DNA of 64,000 nucleotides, taken from positions 16,082,814-16,146,813 of the forward strand of contig OY821740.1 of assembly GCA_963682055.1 (NCBI GenBank). Reading direction: 5' to 3'. Both the position numbers and the translations under genes were made by a program. The notes under the pieces were generated by a model, which worked only from the letters and a program-made list of their open reading frames with translations, was not told the origin of the DNA and ran no database searches. Numbering within the stretch: the stretch's first letter is position 1; every line of letters begins with the position of its first letter. Origin of the DNA: Primula veris (taxonomy: Eukaryota; Streptophyta; Magnoliopsida; Ericales; Primulaceae). Positions 45,812 to 57,400 of the stretch are shown here, piece by piece.

Positions 45812-48800
45812 CCTCTCTGCTCCTGTTCTTCTTAGGGACGACGACCGGATTAGATAACCACTTCGGGTAGAACACCTCCCTTATGGCTCCGGCTTCCAAT
45901 AGCTTTCGGACTTCAGCAACTATAGCCGCTCTGTGCTGGACAGATACTTTCCTGCTCCTTTGGGCTATTGGCTTGTGCTCGGCGTTAACACTTAGGTGGT
46001 GACACGCCGTTCTCGGGTCTAGACCTGGCATGTTTTTAGGGCTCCATGCGAATTTATCAATGTTATCGAAGAGGAACGATTCCAGCTCCGCGGATTCTTC
46101 TTTGGAAAGGCTATCGCCGATGAGGAAGTAGTATTCCTCATCCATATTGGGGATACGCACCTTCCTAAGCGTCTCTCCCACTTGTTCTTCAACAACCCTT
46201 TCGGTTTTGGCTATTTGGTTGATCAGCTTTTTCGTGCTGGTGGGTTGTTCGACAACGACTAGCTGTTTTTTGAGAGCCGCGGTGATGTCCTCACAGCGTC
46301 TTGAATCCTCTTGACATCCTCTGGCTGTCTCGATTTCTCCCCTACCATTTGGGTATTTCACTTTTTGGTGGTAGGTCGATGGTATGGCCCTCATGGCATG
46401 CAGCCAAGGTCGGCCCAAGATTGCGTTGTGGCCGAAGTTGTCGTTGACCACTAAGAACTCCACGAGAACTGACACGGATCCAGTCGTAGCACTGAGGACG
46501 ATCTTTCCCAATGGTTTAGTCGTCTCGGAGATGAACTCGATCAGTGTGACGTCGGTCGGCTGTAGGTCTTGCAGCTTGAGCTCCATCTTGTCGAAGAGCT
46601 CTTTGTACATGATATCACAAGAGGCTCCTTGGTCGACAAGCACTCTGCTGACCGTGTCTATACCAATTTGGACGCGGAGGTTAATGGCGTCCCCATGGGG
46701 GTATATCACCCCTTCTTCGTCGAGATCTGAGAAAGAAATGGGCAGGTGTCGTTGCGGCATGCATTGCCGTTTAGAAGTTGACGCTTGTGATGCCTTGGCT
46801 ACTTGCCCAAAGTGCGCCAGTTGCCGCTGTTGTGTTCTTTCCCCGCCCGTGGTCTTTGGTCTTGACAGATGTACGACGTTGATTGTTTTTCCTTGCCGGC
46901 TGTCGGCTCCCTCGATGGCCAGTTGTTTGCCTTTATTCGCAGCGCCTTTGATGAACTTGGTTAGGTGTCCCGCATCGCCCCATTGGTTCATTTTCCATCG
47001 CAGGTTGCGGCAGTGCTCGGTGAGGTGTCTGTGGTCCTCATGATAGGCGCAGAATAGCTTGGGGTCTCTATGATCAAGGGGGGTGGCGATTGGCTCTGGT
47101 CGGGAATACCATCTTTCTCTGCAAATATCCTTAAGGATATCCTCGGCAGACAGGTTGAAAGAGTATCTCAGTTCGACCGGTTCGAAGCTCTTCTGCCTTT
47201 CCCTTCCCTGGAAGCGGCCTTGTTGTGGCTGCTTGGTTAGCATCGGGAATGTGAGCTGGAGGGGTTTGCGCTCATTGATCGGCATAGGGTAAGCGATCTG
47301 GAGCGGTTTGGGCTCGGGTTCTCGGGGTCGCTCTACCCTGCTAGGAACTTTGGGACCTTTGTCCCGTCTGATCGGTTTGAATGCCTCCCCCTGATTGTTC
47401 CTGTCTCTCTTGCGGCCCACCTGTGCTTCTCGGACCGACTCTCTTCTTGGTAGAGTTCGGTTGAGGAGTCGTACTTCCTCGTTCTTATCGGTGAGGTGGG
47501 TACAATAGGCTAGCAGAGCGTCAGTGGTCGGGAAGCTTTTGCCTATGAACTTCCTTCTCGTCCAATAACCGCTAGGAATGGAGTTGATAAAGTTTTGGAT
47601 GGCTATGTTACTGGCGTACTGTGGAATCTGGTTAGCCACGTTGATGAAGCGTATGCAGTAGTCATTGAGTCGCTCGTTTGGCTGCATAGCCATTTTCAGA
47701 AGTGTGTCGATGTTGACCTTCTTCTTCCGATGAGCAGCATATCGGGTGGAGTACGCACGGAGAAGCTCCGTCCAGCTTCCTATGGATCCCCGTGGCAGGT
47801 TGTGATACCACAACGAAGCCTCTTGGCCCAAGCTGTTTTTGAAAAACTTGCACATCAGTGCAGGGTCATCACTCCACAGCTCCATCCTAGTTTTGTAGTG
47901 GCGCAGATGATCAATTGGGCAGCTCTTTCCATCGTAGAGCCGGAATTCGGCGATGATGAACCCCAAAGGATTGCGGTGCCGAGTGATATGCTCGGTGCAC
48001 GGAGTTTCTTGGCATACGTCCGAAGCCTGTTGGAACGCTTCATCCAGAGCTTGGTATGGGGGGTATTCCCCATAGTGAGGTTGTGGGTAATATCTTACCA
48101 TGACCCTATGCTCCGGATATCTACCGTCATTTGGGTTTCTGTTGGGGATAAGTCCCCTAGGGGCGTCTTGGCTATCGACGACTGTTGGGGTCGTCTTTGG
48201 GATATGTTCCCCTTGTCGGGGTACCCTTGGATCATGTGTCCGGCCCGCCACTTCCAAAGCTGCTCGGTAAGAAGAATCTTCCACGTTGTGTCGGGGGTCG
48301 GCATGTGTGTTGGCGGTTTGAGTGGGCGGTATCGTGATACCTGCTGCCGCCATGGCCGACATGCATACGTCCAGCTAAGCTTGAAGCTGGGCATTGTGAC
48401 CCCGCTCGGCTTGTGTTACTGCGGTTTCGTTCCCTGCTTGGGGAGCGAGGGGTTGTACTTCCACCGTGGACGGGGTAATTATCCGTGGTGGGAGTATCGG
48501 TGGTCGGGAAATTTGCTCGATTACAAAGTCTGGGGGCATGCCAAACCGGTGGCCTTCGTTCGTTTAAAGATGAACTTGGTGGGAGCTGGAATTTACCGAG
48601 GCGGCTGGCCGGGGGACTTTTGAGCTCGGTCCCGCCTGGGACTCGGGTAAGCGTCTTCTTGCGCGCCTTAATACGGGTAAAGCTCGTTCGTCATCCGAGG
48701 ACGTAGGGTTCTCGTCGACGAGCCCGTCAGGCTGTTGGGGTTGTTCTATAAGTTGTTCTTGGTGGACCTTGGAGGTTGTTGGTTGGTTTTCGGACTGGAT

Positions 48801-48900
48801 AGCGTCGTACCTGTCGCGGATGGCGAGTAGGTCGTCGAGGTCTTGTTGGCTAATCTTTCCTCTATATTGGTCACCATTGTTGCTCGTCTGGTAGAGTATT
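45812..48900 (-). pseudogene. gag, protease and start of reverse transcriptase of Ty3/gypsy element
   Basis: A long open frame (48362-45585 as it stands) carries the gag domain (PIDHLRHYKTRMELWSDDP, SLWYHNLP, SWTELLRAYSTRY), a CCHC-like remnant (FCAYHEDHRHLTEHCRNLRW), the protease (VLVDQGASCDIMYKELFD, with DQGA as the active site, and ILGRPWLH) and the first RT block (EAGAIREVFYPKWLSNPVVVP). It leaves the RT frame at about 45825. Upstream, 48890-48640 in another frame reads like a gag N-terminus (GKISQQDLDDLLAIRDRYD, an acidic DENPTSSDDER stretch), so a further frameshift or unclear start lies at 48360-48640. Zinc-knuckle spacing is not canonical. Confidence 0.85.
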
Positions 48901-48938
48901 GGTGTTCGATTGCGAAACTAGTTGGGAACTAGATGCTT

Positions 48939-48954
48939 CCCGGAGACGGTGCCA
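48939..48954 (-). promoter_or_regulatory. Primer-binding site of the Ty3/gypsy element
   Basis: Two bases inside the 5' LTR, the minus strand reads TGGCACCGTCTCCGGG. It resembles the site complementary to the 3' end of tRNA-Asp used by many plant Ty3/gypsy elements, with about three mismatches. Confidence 0.6.
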
Positions 48955-48956
48955 TT

Positions 48957-49520
48957 TGATAAAGCCATAACTTTGGTCAGTTGCGTTAGGCTTTTCAACA
49001 AGAATATAATAAATCAAATAGAGTAAATAGTGAACACTTCTTTAATCTTTATTATGCTCGGTGGTATAATTGCTCGGAATACAATTTTCTATTTGCACTT
49101 GTGCTCGGTATTACCACTTGCTCTTATAATCTTGATCTTTCTTCGATCTCGGTGTTCGGTCTTGTGTCTTGCTCGGTCTGCTTTCTAGTGTGGTGAGTTC
49201 TGACAAGTTTTTCTCTTTTCTTTTCTTCTCTCTATATTTTTTAGATAGATTTTCTGGTCCTCTCTTAGGGGGGGGGGGGGGGGTAGTTGGCTATTTATAG
49301 ACAATTATGTCTCATAGGATGTTGACAAATGTCTCCATCTCATGGGATTTTCCAGACATGGGTCCCTTGTTAAGTGGGCTTGGGCTTTTAGCAATATCCA
49401 CCCTTATTCTCGAAGAATAGGCATATTATAGCCCAATTAAGCATTGGATATCCCTTTACAACGTGTGGGTTGATTCATACCCGGATAGACAAATTCGGGT
49501 CCAATTTTTATGTTCTATCA
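48957..49520 (-). repeat. 5' LTR of the Ty3/gypsy element (sense orientation)
   Basis: It is 564 bp and matches 33335-33887 at about 97%. It has a longer poly-G run (about 49267-49283) than its partner, which accounts for nearly all of the length difference. Confidence 0.95.
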
Positions 49521-49935
49521 GTCCCCCTATTTATTTTAGCCTTTTAACCATATTTTTTTAGCGGAATAAAAACACACTACTACACCTATTATATTAACAA
49601 AAACATATTATCAAAAGTTAAATTATCAAAAATATACATTTTAATGAATAATTAATAAATTTCCTCTCTCTCTTCTCATCACACTCTATTTCTTCCATCT
49701 TTCATCCTCTCACTTTCTCTCCAATCTCTTTCTTCCTCTCTCCGATATCTCTCTCCCCATCCTCCGCATTCTCTCTGTTCTCTTCTCCTTACTTTCTCTT
49801 TCTGATATTTCTTTTCTCCTCCTCCTTCTCTTTTTTCGATCTTTCTCTCCTCCTCACTCTTTCTTCATTGGAGATTGAGACGGAGGCATCCGTCGGAATG
49901 TGCAGCGAGGGTGTGGAGCGAGGTCAAAAACTCGA
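49521..49935. other. Pyrimidine-rich sequence left of the solo LTR
   Basis: An AT-rich start is followed by about 200 bp of CT-rich sequence (49665-49870) and then a GC-richer stretch to CTCGA. It was contiguous with 51120 onward before the solo LTR inserted. It has the look of a promoter or 5' UTR, but no frame can be assigned. Confidence 0.45.
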
Positions 49936-51119
49936 TGTTGAACAATGGGGTTCAATAATTGATTTTGATTATAACTTTGATTATGCTTTTAATGATTTTA
50001 CGATTTCTCCATTTCGATGATATAATGCTTGTCTTTTCCAAAAAGAGAATTTGTAAATTTCAGACGCCAGAAAGATAGAGCAATCAAATACGAAGCCAAC
50101 GGTTCAAGCGGAACCAAAATCGGAGCCAAAACGAAGAAGTTACGGGCTTTCGAAGAACAACGACAAAACCGAAAAACTGCCAGAGAGAAACGATCGATCG
50201 TCTGAACAAAAATGACCGATCGTTTTTGGTCCAAATTCTTCCAGTAAGGACGTCTGAAAAACGACCGATCGTTTTTTCAGAAAACGACCGATCGACTGCA
50301 GAAAACGACCGATCGTTTTCTGCAGATTTCAAAAACAGCTTTTCAGCTTATTATGGGAAACAGCTTAAAGCCATTGGATAAAAGCCCTCAACCACTTCCA
50401 ACAGTCATATACAGAAAAACAGACTTTGCTGACCATATAAACCAACCCAAATCACTCTCCAAAGACATCCATTCATACATATTTATCATCCTTCAACCTC
50501 TCTCAATCATAACCCTAAATATCACCATTTTGGTGAAAATATTCGAAAAAGAGGGAAATTAAGGAGAAAGCGATTCAAGCTCGAACAACTTCAAAGACTC
50601 ACCAATTAGCTTATTTAAAAGCAATTAAAATTGTGAATGTAGTTACATTGTTATAACAAATTTTGTAAAAGTGAAATTATAAACTCATTTGTGAGCGAGT
50701 GATCGGGTAGAGGTTTTGTAAGCGAGTGTTGCTTAAAAGCTCTAGGTCTTTTCATTCGGGATACTCATAGAGTGAGGAGGAGTTTAATCGGTTGATTAGC
50801 TCGATAGGATTGTAATATCCGAAAGAAGATTTTTAGTGAAATACTCGGTAGTACCGAGGAGATGACGTAGGCCATTTTGCCGAACCTCTATAAATTGTGG
50901 TGTCAATTTCTTTCCCTAAACTTTTACTTTCCGTAACTTATATTATTGCTTATTTTCTTGCTTGCGTTTAGAACTTCTAGCATTTCATTAACGTTATTAA
51001 ACGCTTAACCTTAGAATAGCAAAAAGTTGGGTTGTTAGTTGCACTTAGATTTTAATTAGGCGAAAAGCGCCAAAAACCTTATTCACCCCCCCTCTAAGGT
51101 TTAGCCGCACGGGCCAACA
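49936..51119 (+). mobile_element. Solo LTR, Copia SIRE/Maximus-like
   Basis: The 1184-bp repeat begins TGTTGAACAATGG and ends GGGCCAACA, giving inverted TGTTG/CAACA ends. It is flanked by a perfect 5-bp duplication CTCGA (49931-49935 and 51120-51124). Near the 3' end the CACCCCCCCTCTAAGG word and GTGGTGTCAATTTCTTTCCC are typical of large Copia LTRs. There is no internal domain, so LTR-LTR recombination has removed the rest. The left third is studded with ACGACCGATCGT words and a perfect palindrome. Confidence 0.85.
50296..50325. repeat. 30-bp palindrome in the solo LTR
   Basis: Arms of 13 bp (CTGCAGAAAACGA and its reverse complement) flank the 4-base centre CCGA. Similar ACGACCGATCG words occur at about 50213, 50263 and 50284. 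Confidence 0.9.
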
Positions 51120-51219
51120 CTCGAGTTTGATGCCGACGGAGATTCGGTCGTCGAATGAGAGGCTCACGACGGCGACGTGAAAGTTCGAGATCGTAAGACG
51201 TTTAATGGTTGAATTTGTT

Positions 51220-51490
51220 AACTAATGTATAAATTTGAAAAATAAGTATATGAACTCCGTGAATTAAGGGTGTGAAGTTGAAAATTATGGATATAAATTA
51301 TATAAATAAATATATGAATTCTGTAAATTAGGATGTGCAGTTTACGAATTAGGGTATGCACTTTCAAAATAAGGGTATTAACTTTTGTAATTAGGGTATG
51401 AACTTTTAAAATAAGGGTATGCACTTTTGAAATAAGAGTATGGACTTTTGAAATAAGGGTATGCAATATACAAATTATGGTATGAACTTT
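51220..51490 (+). repeat. Degenerate minisatellite, unit about 21 bp
   Basis: Repeats of AATAAGGGTATGCACTTTTG and variants run for about 270 bp. The regular reading frame across them (HTLI.KV repeats on the minus strand) is a consequence of the repeat, not a gene. Confidence 0.85.
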
Positions 51491-52336
51491 TGGGTATGTT
51501 TTTGTTAATTATAAATTTTTTTGGTGTGTTTTTGTTAATTTAGTTTCAAAAGTAGTATATTTTGTTAGTTTATCCTATTTTTTTTAATGTCCACATGAAC
51601 CGTTGAGATCCTTAGTATAATGGTATGGAGTGGTGAGGTAGTGTAGAGTAGTGAGGTGAGCAGCCCTCACACCATGAGACTCCTCCATGTTCGGGGGTCA
51701 CCGTGTCTTACTCGGTATTCTGTATCCTGGATTATTTTTCTAGTTTACATTTTTTTTAATCAACGTATCATTTCAATTATGCAAGTATCAACAAACTACA
51801 TATTGGTCTTGAGCAAATTCCAACTACGTAATTGATTAGTTAACCAGGATGAGCAGCTATCCATTTAATATTGTGCCCATTTTTGCGGTTGTTTGTAAAT
51901 TTGAAGTACTGTTTTTGTTTTGTTTTTTGGTATGGTACATTAGTAGGGTCTACAAATAGATGAATGGGGAACCTAAACCAAATTGTATGCTATGGTGGTG
52001 GTTGACTGGCTTAAATTGATATAGTAAATGTGTACTTTGTTAGTTGCAAGACGTGCTCGAACTTTATGATCTTCCATAATCGTAGTACTGTATTTTTCAT
52101 GCCATGTCTGTCCTAAATTGTTGCTCGTTATATTGATAGTAGGCAATTAAATATAGTTTATCAAATCATCCTTATTTACTGTTTTTTTTTATGAGGAGAT
52201 ACTGGTTTTTGTTTGCAACGAAAAGTATTGCTTTCTTTCTTTAAAAAAGAAGAAGAGAAAAGGCTATTAGGTGCATTGTTCTAATTTCCGGAAAGATAAG
52301 TTTCTTTGTTAGCATTTGACGTTTAACCCCCACATA

Positions 52337-52795
52337 CAGGGGCAGACCTGGGGTGGCCATGGCCACCCCGGCCACTTCCGGCGGTGATTTTTAATTTTTT
52401 TTATATGTGTAATTTAAAACTTTATAAGATTCCTGCATTGATGACCACTCATAATTAAATAAAATATTTGTTTGTGTAGTAGTAAAATTGTCTTTAAAGT
52501 AGTGGAAGTTCAAATCATGTTAAGTGTTTTTTTCTAAAAAATTCTGTTTTTTATCTTGAAATTATTAAATTTCGTAAATGACAATTGTATTTTTCCAAAC
52601 AAAAATTACTAAAAAAAATATTTTATTGTCCAATACCATTTATTTTAACTTCATATTTATTTTATGATATGTTAAATATATAATTTTTTTTTTATTTTTA
52701 TATTAGATCTTATTTATTTTATCTTCTATTCGACATATTTTTTACCCCACCGTCCCCAAAAAAATATCATGGTTCCGCACCTACCCACATATGTG
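52337..52795 (+). mobile_element. Non-autonomous hAT-like element, copy 2
   Basis: The left end CAGGGGCAGACCTGGGG and right end GGTTCCGCACCTACCC form imperfect inverted repeats. The interior is a diverged copy of 14757-15212 in the same orientation. No coding capacity. Confidence 0.6.
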
Positions 52796-54314
52796 GGTGA
52801 CTAGTTGCTATAATTTCGTAGTTAGTTATAGTTTGTATATTTATTTTCTGTTTGAGAATAGGTTTCGCCTCTTATTATTAATCAGTTTAATCTTAAATAG
52901 AAAAATAAAAATAAAAAATCAGGTACAGTGATCAACAAATTAAAGCTTAAAGTCAGAAGTATAAGTTTATGGTTATGCCTACAAAGTAAATCCAGGGTAT
53001 CTAGCTTAAGATTTTTAAATATATAAAGGAAAACAACAAGGGAACTAAAACAATGGTTTCGCTTACAGTGCTCTCGTAGTCTTGTTAATCATTTAAAAAT
53101 ATTCAAAATCAAACTTGTTTTTGTTGCAAACACACACTGCCACGTAGGGTACTAAAATAATAAAAATATAAAAAATAATGGAACAAAATTATCTAGCATT
53201 TATTTTTTTTAACAATTTGGAAAAACGTCATTAGTAAAACACTAATACCAAACTCTAACCATACTTGACCAAATGTGAGGGGACCATTGATTAGAACTTT
53301 CACCCTAAAACAAAAAAGTTACAAAACTTTAGAAACTAGAAGTAGAAAATGAAATAAAGAAAGCAAAAGTAATGATAGTACGAGAAAGAAGACAAAAGGA
53401 GAAAATTGTCACGTATAGCGTCCCAAGTCAAAGTAATATGCTAACCGCCGAACCAAAAAAGCTGTCAATCATACATACATTACACACATGCAAATGACCC
53501 CATGGAACTATTGGTTATTTGCAAATAACCCTCATTAATTATCAAATTTAAATATTTATTCACTTGTCCCTTTTACAAAATAATTTGTCTGATATATGTA
53601 GTTTATCATTGCACACTAATTAATATTATAATTATCTTTAAAAGGTCAACACAAGAGACTTTATTAAAAAAAACTTATTTTAGTGAAAAAAACTTATTTT
53701 TGTGTCTTTGTAAAGATATACTTGACATGCTTGAATATCAAACAACTTATTATAATAAATAAAAATAAATCAAAATGAAACATCGGACATAAAGTTATAT
53801 CATTTAAAAGATGACATGGAAGGTTATTTGTAAAAGTTTGATGGTTTATGGGGAGTAATTATTTGTCAGGTTAGGTCTATAAAAAATTTGGTGGTCCCAA
53901 CCAATAAAACTCAAAGAAAAGATTGAGTAAACTTGTGGGACTACCCTAAATTAAAATATAAAATAATTAACTAAAATATTATTGGTCAGAACCGTTATTT
54001 TAGAAGTAACACTATCGTACATCCGGTACACTATAATTTAGGGTGTGACAATCACTAAAAACTCAACACATATTAATAAATCCAAAAATAACTATTCTGA
54101 AATTAATTCAAAATTAAAACATAAAATTTTTATTGGTTAGCAGACACTAAATTATAATGCAGCAGGTTCATATAATTATTTACTATTTTAATGGATGAAC
54201 ATGAACCACTCGATATTTTTCCGAGGGTTAATTAGAAGAGTTGATAGTTAATGAGATTATTTGCAAATGATCAATAGTTTGAGAGGCTTATTTGCATTTT
54301 ATACCACATATATT

Positions 54315-54325
<11 letters not shown>

Positions 54326-54388
<63 letters not shown>
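54326..54388 (+). promoter_or_regulatory. (TA)n followed by (GA)n before the methylesterase start
   Basis: About 12 TA units are followed by about 14 GA units ending 25 bp before the ATG. This is the same TA-then-GA order as upstream of Mic10. The GA part is probably 5' UTR. Confidence 0.5.
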
Positions 54389-54389
<1 letters not shown>

Positions 54390-54412
54390 GAGTTGGAGTG
54401 GAGTGAAAAAAA

Positions 54413-57400
54413 ATGGGGAACGCGCTGACGTGTATGCCGAAAAAAGGGGGAATGAGTCAACTAAGTTCATCGAGAAGTAGAAGGATGAACAACCACAACA
54501 ATATCAGATCAAATCGAAAGACAGATGAGGATATTATTAACAAACAGGCTTTGTCAATGGCGATCCAACAGCATCTCTCGCAGCGGTTCGAAGGAGGCGG
54601 TTCTATGTCCCGTCGTGTTGGTGCTTCCACCAGCTCACGGCGTCTACGGCCACCTGCCACCACGGGTGATTTCTCCGAGTCATTTAATGCTAATTCCAAA
54701 CAGGTATATATACTTACATACTATATTTATATTTATTTATATACAGTGGACTGACTATGTAGTGTGACTGTGTGAAAATTTAGAGTTGGGTGAAAAGGGA
54801 TGCTTTTATATTTTACTGTGTATTTTAACAAAAAAACATTTCCGATTTAAGCCTACAATCTCAATATTCTCATATATTTAATAAAATTTAGTAAAAGAGT
54901 ACCCGAAAGGAGGGGTATCGGAAACCCTAGCTTCGGAAGCCCGTCCCCAAGAAAATGCCTCTCTATCCCCAAAATCCGATAAAAATCGAGCGGGATCACC
55001 ACATGGCGGTCCGAGGACAAAACCGGAAGAAGGAGGAGAGAGGGGTGGCCGGAAGAGGGATGAGAGATAGATGGTGTTGCTGTTGCCGTTGCTGATGATT
55101 TGTTGTTTAAGCTCTTTTGGGTCTCTAGGCTAATTTATTCACTGATAAGTCCAAGTCATAGGTTTTCGTTGCCCAGGGCGAAGCTAAGTAGAGACGGTCG
55201 GGGCCACGTCACAACTTATATCTTCAAAATTTATAATTAGAATTTAAAGATACATATATGGTTACAGATACAGTGTACATAACTATGTAATGTGACTGAG
55301 GAATTAGAGTTGGATGAAAAGGGATGCTTGTTGTAAAGAAACGATTTTTTACTGTGTATTTTACAAAAAAAGCGTTTCCGATTTAAGCCTTTCGACTAAG
55401 GTAGGAACTAGTAGTAGGTTAGAAGTACTCCAGCACCCCCGTATTGAGAAAAAATTGATCTTTTACCACGTATTTTATTTATTTATTGATTGATTTTAGA
55501 CTTTCAGCATCCCGCCACTGCTTTAGACCTGCCATAATAACAGGAAAATAAACCCAGATTGAATTTAGGTCCTTCCATATACAAATCCTCGCACTAAAGG
55601 AACTAGGTGGAGACAATCCATAGAAAATTAATTGAAAAATTAAATAAATTTGTGTTACGTATTTTGATTAGAATCTGTAAAAATTAGCGCTTATCTTGAT
55701 TCTGGTTTCTCCACTTTATGTAGTATCACTTGTCTTATGTGTTTTTTTTTTTAACTTCAGATTTGAGAGAATTAGTGGAATTGAATAAAGTGTTGATTAT
55801 GTACTTGACGGTTGTGGATATGGGGAATTGTGGTAGATGTTTAATAGGACTAGTGTGTATTGATGATATAATTGGTGCCCTTTTGGGTCTTCTGATTTTT
55901 GCATCAGTGAATGATGATGCAAAGTAGAAGTTTTTTGAAGAAATGATTATGAATACGGTGGAGCTAGTTTATTGTGGCATTGTGGTAGGTTTAATGAAAC
56001 TAGTGTGAGTTGATGGTTCACTGTGTACCCTTTTGGGTGTTTTGGTTTTTACATTAGTGGAATGATGATGCAAAGTAAAGGTTTTTTGAAGAGATAATTA
56101 TAATAGGAAATGATGGGGTTAGTTATTGTGATTTAGGGATAGAATAAAGTGCTATCCAGGTGTTTGTGTATATGCTTTTAAGGAGAGCTACACTTGCCAA
56201 AAAAAACTTACCAAAATCGACATTAGTTGAGCAGTCCAAGTGTTTGTGGAAAGGTTTGGTAAAAAGGTGTGAAATGATTATATGACTTTTGGGTTTTGGC
56301 GTTCCCACAAATCAGTCACGGCCACTTCATGTGAGGGATGAAAACGAAAAGAAAACGTTATTCCCGGTCTCATGATGTGTTAAGTGTTAACTGTAATGTT
56401 TATTATCTAATTGATATAGCGTGATAAGGGAATTGTTTTATTGACTATGTTAAAAAGTAGATAAATTAAATGAAACACACAACAACAGAAATGGAAAAAG
56501 AAACAATATGAATGGATGAGGGGTAATCATTTGGGGAGATATGATTGCAAAAAAGGAAAAGGGAATGGTTGAAGCTAGTTATTTCTATAGAGGTAGAGGA
56601 AAGTGATGTCCAAGTGTTTATGGAAAGTTTTGGCAAGTGAATTGGAGGACAGAGTGTGATTTGATGCTTTGGGCTTTTTCCCCTTTTGGTCTTTTAGTTT
56701 TGTATTCTTGGATGGTATTGCCAAATAGTAGTAATAGCTTTTGAAGAATTAAATATATAACAAGGGGGGAATTGAATCTAGTTATTTTGATTTAGGAATA
56801 GATAAAGTGGCGTCCAAGTGGTTCTGGAACGACTAGCAATTGAAATTGAGAAATGAATTGATTGTGGAATTGCTTATTTACTCCTTCTGGGTCCTTCAAT
56901 TATGTTTTATTGGAATGAATGCAAGATAAACTTTTTAGAGAAGCAATATTATGAAAAAAGAATAATTGGAGCTGTTATTCTTAAGGGCTGTTCAAGTGCT
57001 TGTGAAAAAAATGGCAAACAAATTAGGAAGAGGTGTAATTTATGATCTTCATTTCCTCCTTTTGAGGGTATTTTGTATTTTTTTTGCATAGTCTCAAGCT
57101 CGAGAAAAAAATAATAATCTTTGTTTATTTTGGTTACTTGTTATGCTGAAGGATCAGATTTATATCTCGTGTTTGAGCTTAGATATGGTCACTGCTACGG
57201 GAATTAGTGGGATGCGATGATTTGCTGTTTAGGCTCTTTTGGGTCTCTAGGTTAATTTATTCATTGATAAGGCCAAGTCATAGGTTTTCGTTGCTCGATC
57301 ATCTGAAAGAAGATGGGAAAATGGAGGAGGTAGTTTATTACTATTTAAGAAACTCCCTCCACCTAAAATATAGGCCGATAAGTTGTTTTATGTTAATTCA

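Larger units (their letters stand above)
33335..49520 (-). mobile_element. Ty3/gypsy LTR retrotransposon with large antisense coding region
   Basis: The whole element is 16.2 kb. Both LTRs run TGATA...TATCA. The flanks GTCTC (33330-33334) and GTCCC (49521-49525) look like a 5-bp target duplication with one change. In sense (minus) order it has: LTR 49520-48957, primer-binding site, gag-protease-RT-RNaseH-integrase (about 48900-43270), a 36-bp minisatellite, a long block coding on the opposite strand (42525-34095), and LTR 33887-33335. The gene order (integrase after RNaseH) and the antisense ORFs between pol and the 3' LTR fit the Tat lineage; the lineage call is inference. By eye the LTRs differ at about 16 of 553 positions (13 transitions) plus a poly-G length change. 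Confidence 0.92.
51120..54412. other. Intergenic region upstream of the methylesterase gene
   Basis: Apart from the minisatellite (51220-51490) and the hAT-like copy (52337-52795), this AT-rich region shows no supported gene. The methylesterase promoter lies in the last part: (TA)n at 54326-54350 with a TATA-like context, then (GA)n at 54360-54388 in the probable 5' UTR. Confidence 0.6.

Noticed and set aside
47595..48623. Long plus-strand frame of over 340 codons in the retroelement
   Set aside because: It lies exactly over the gag domain read on the minus strand, has no similarity I recognise, and is explained by GC-rich codon shadowing.
51218..51466. Minus-strand frame with HTLI.KV repeats
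   Set aside because: It is a product of the 21-bp minisatellite.
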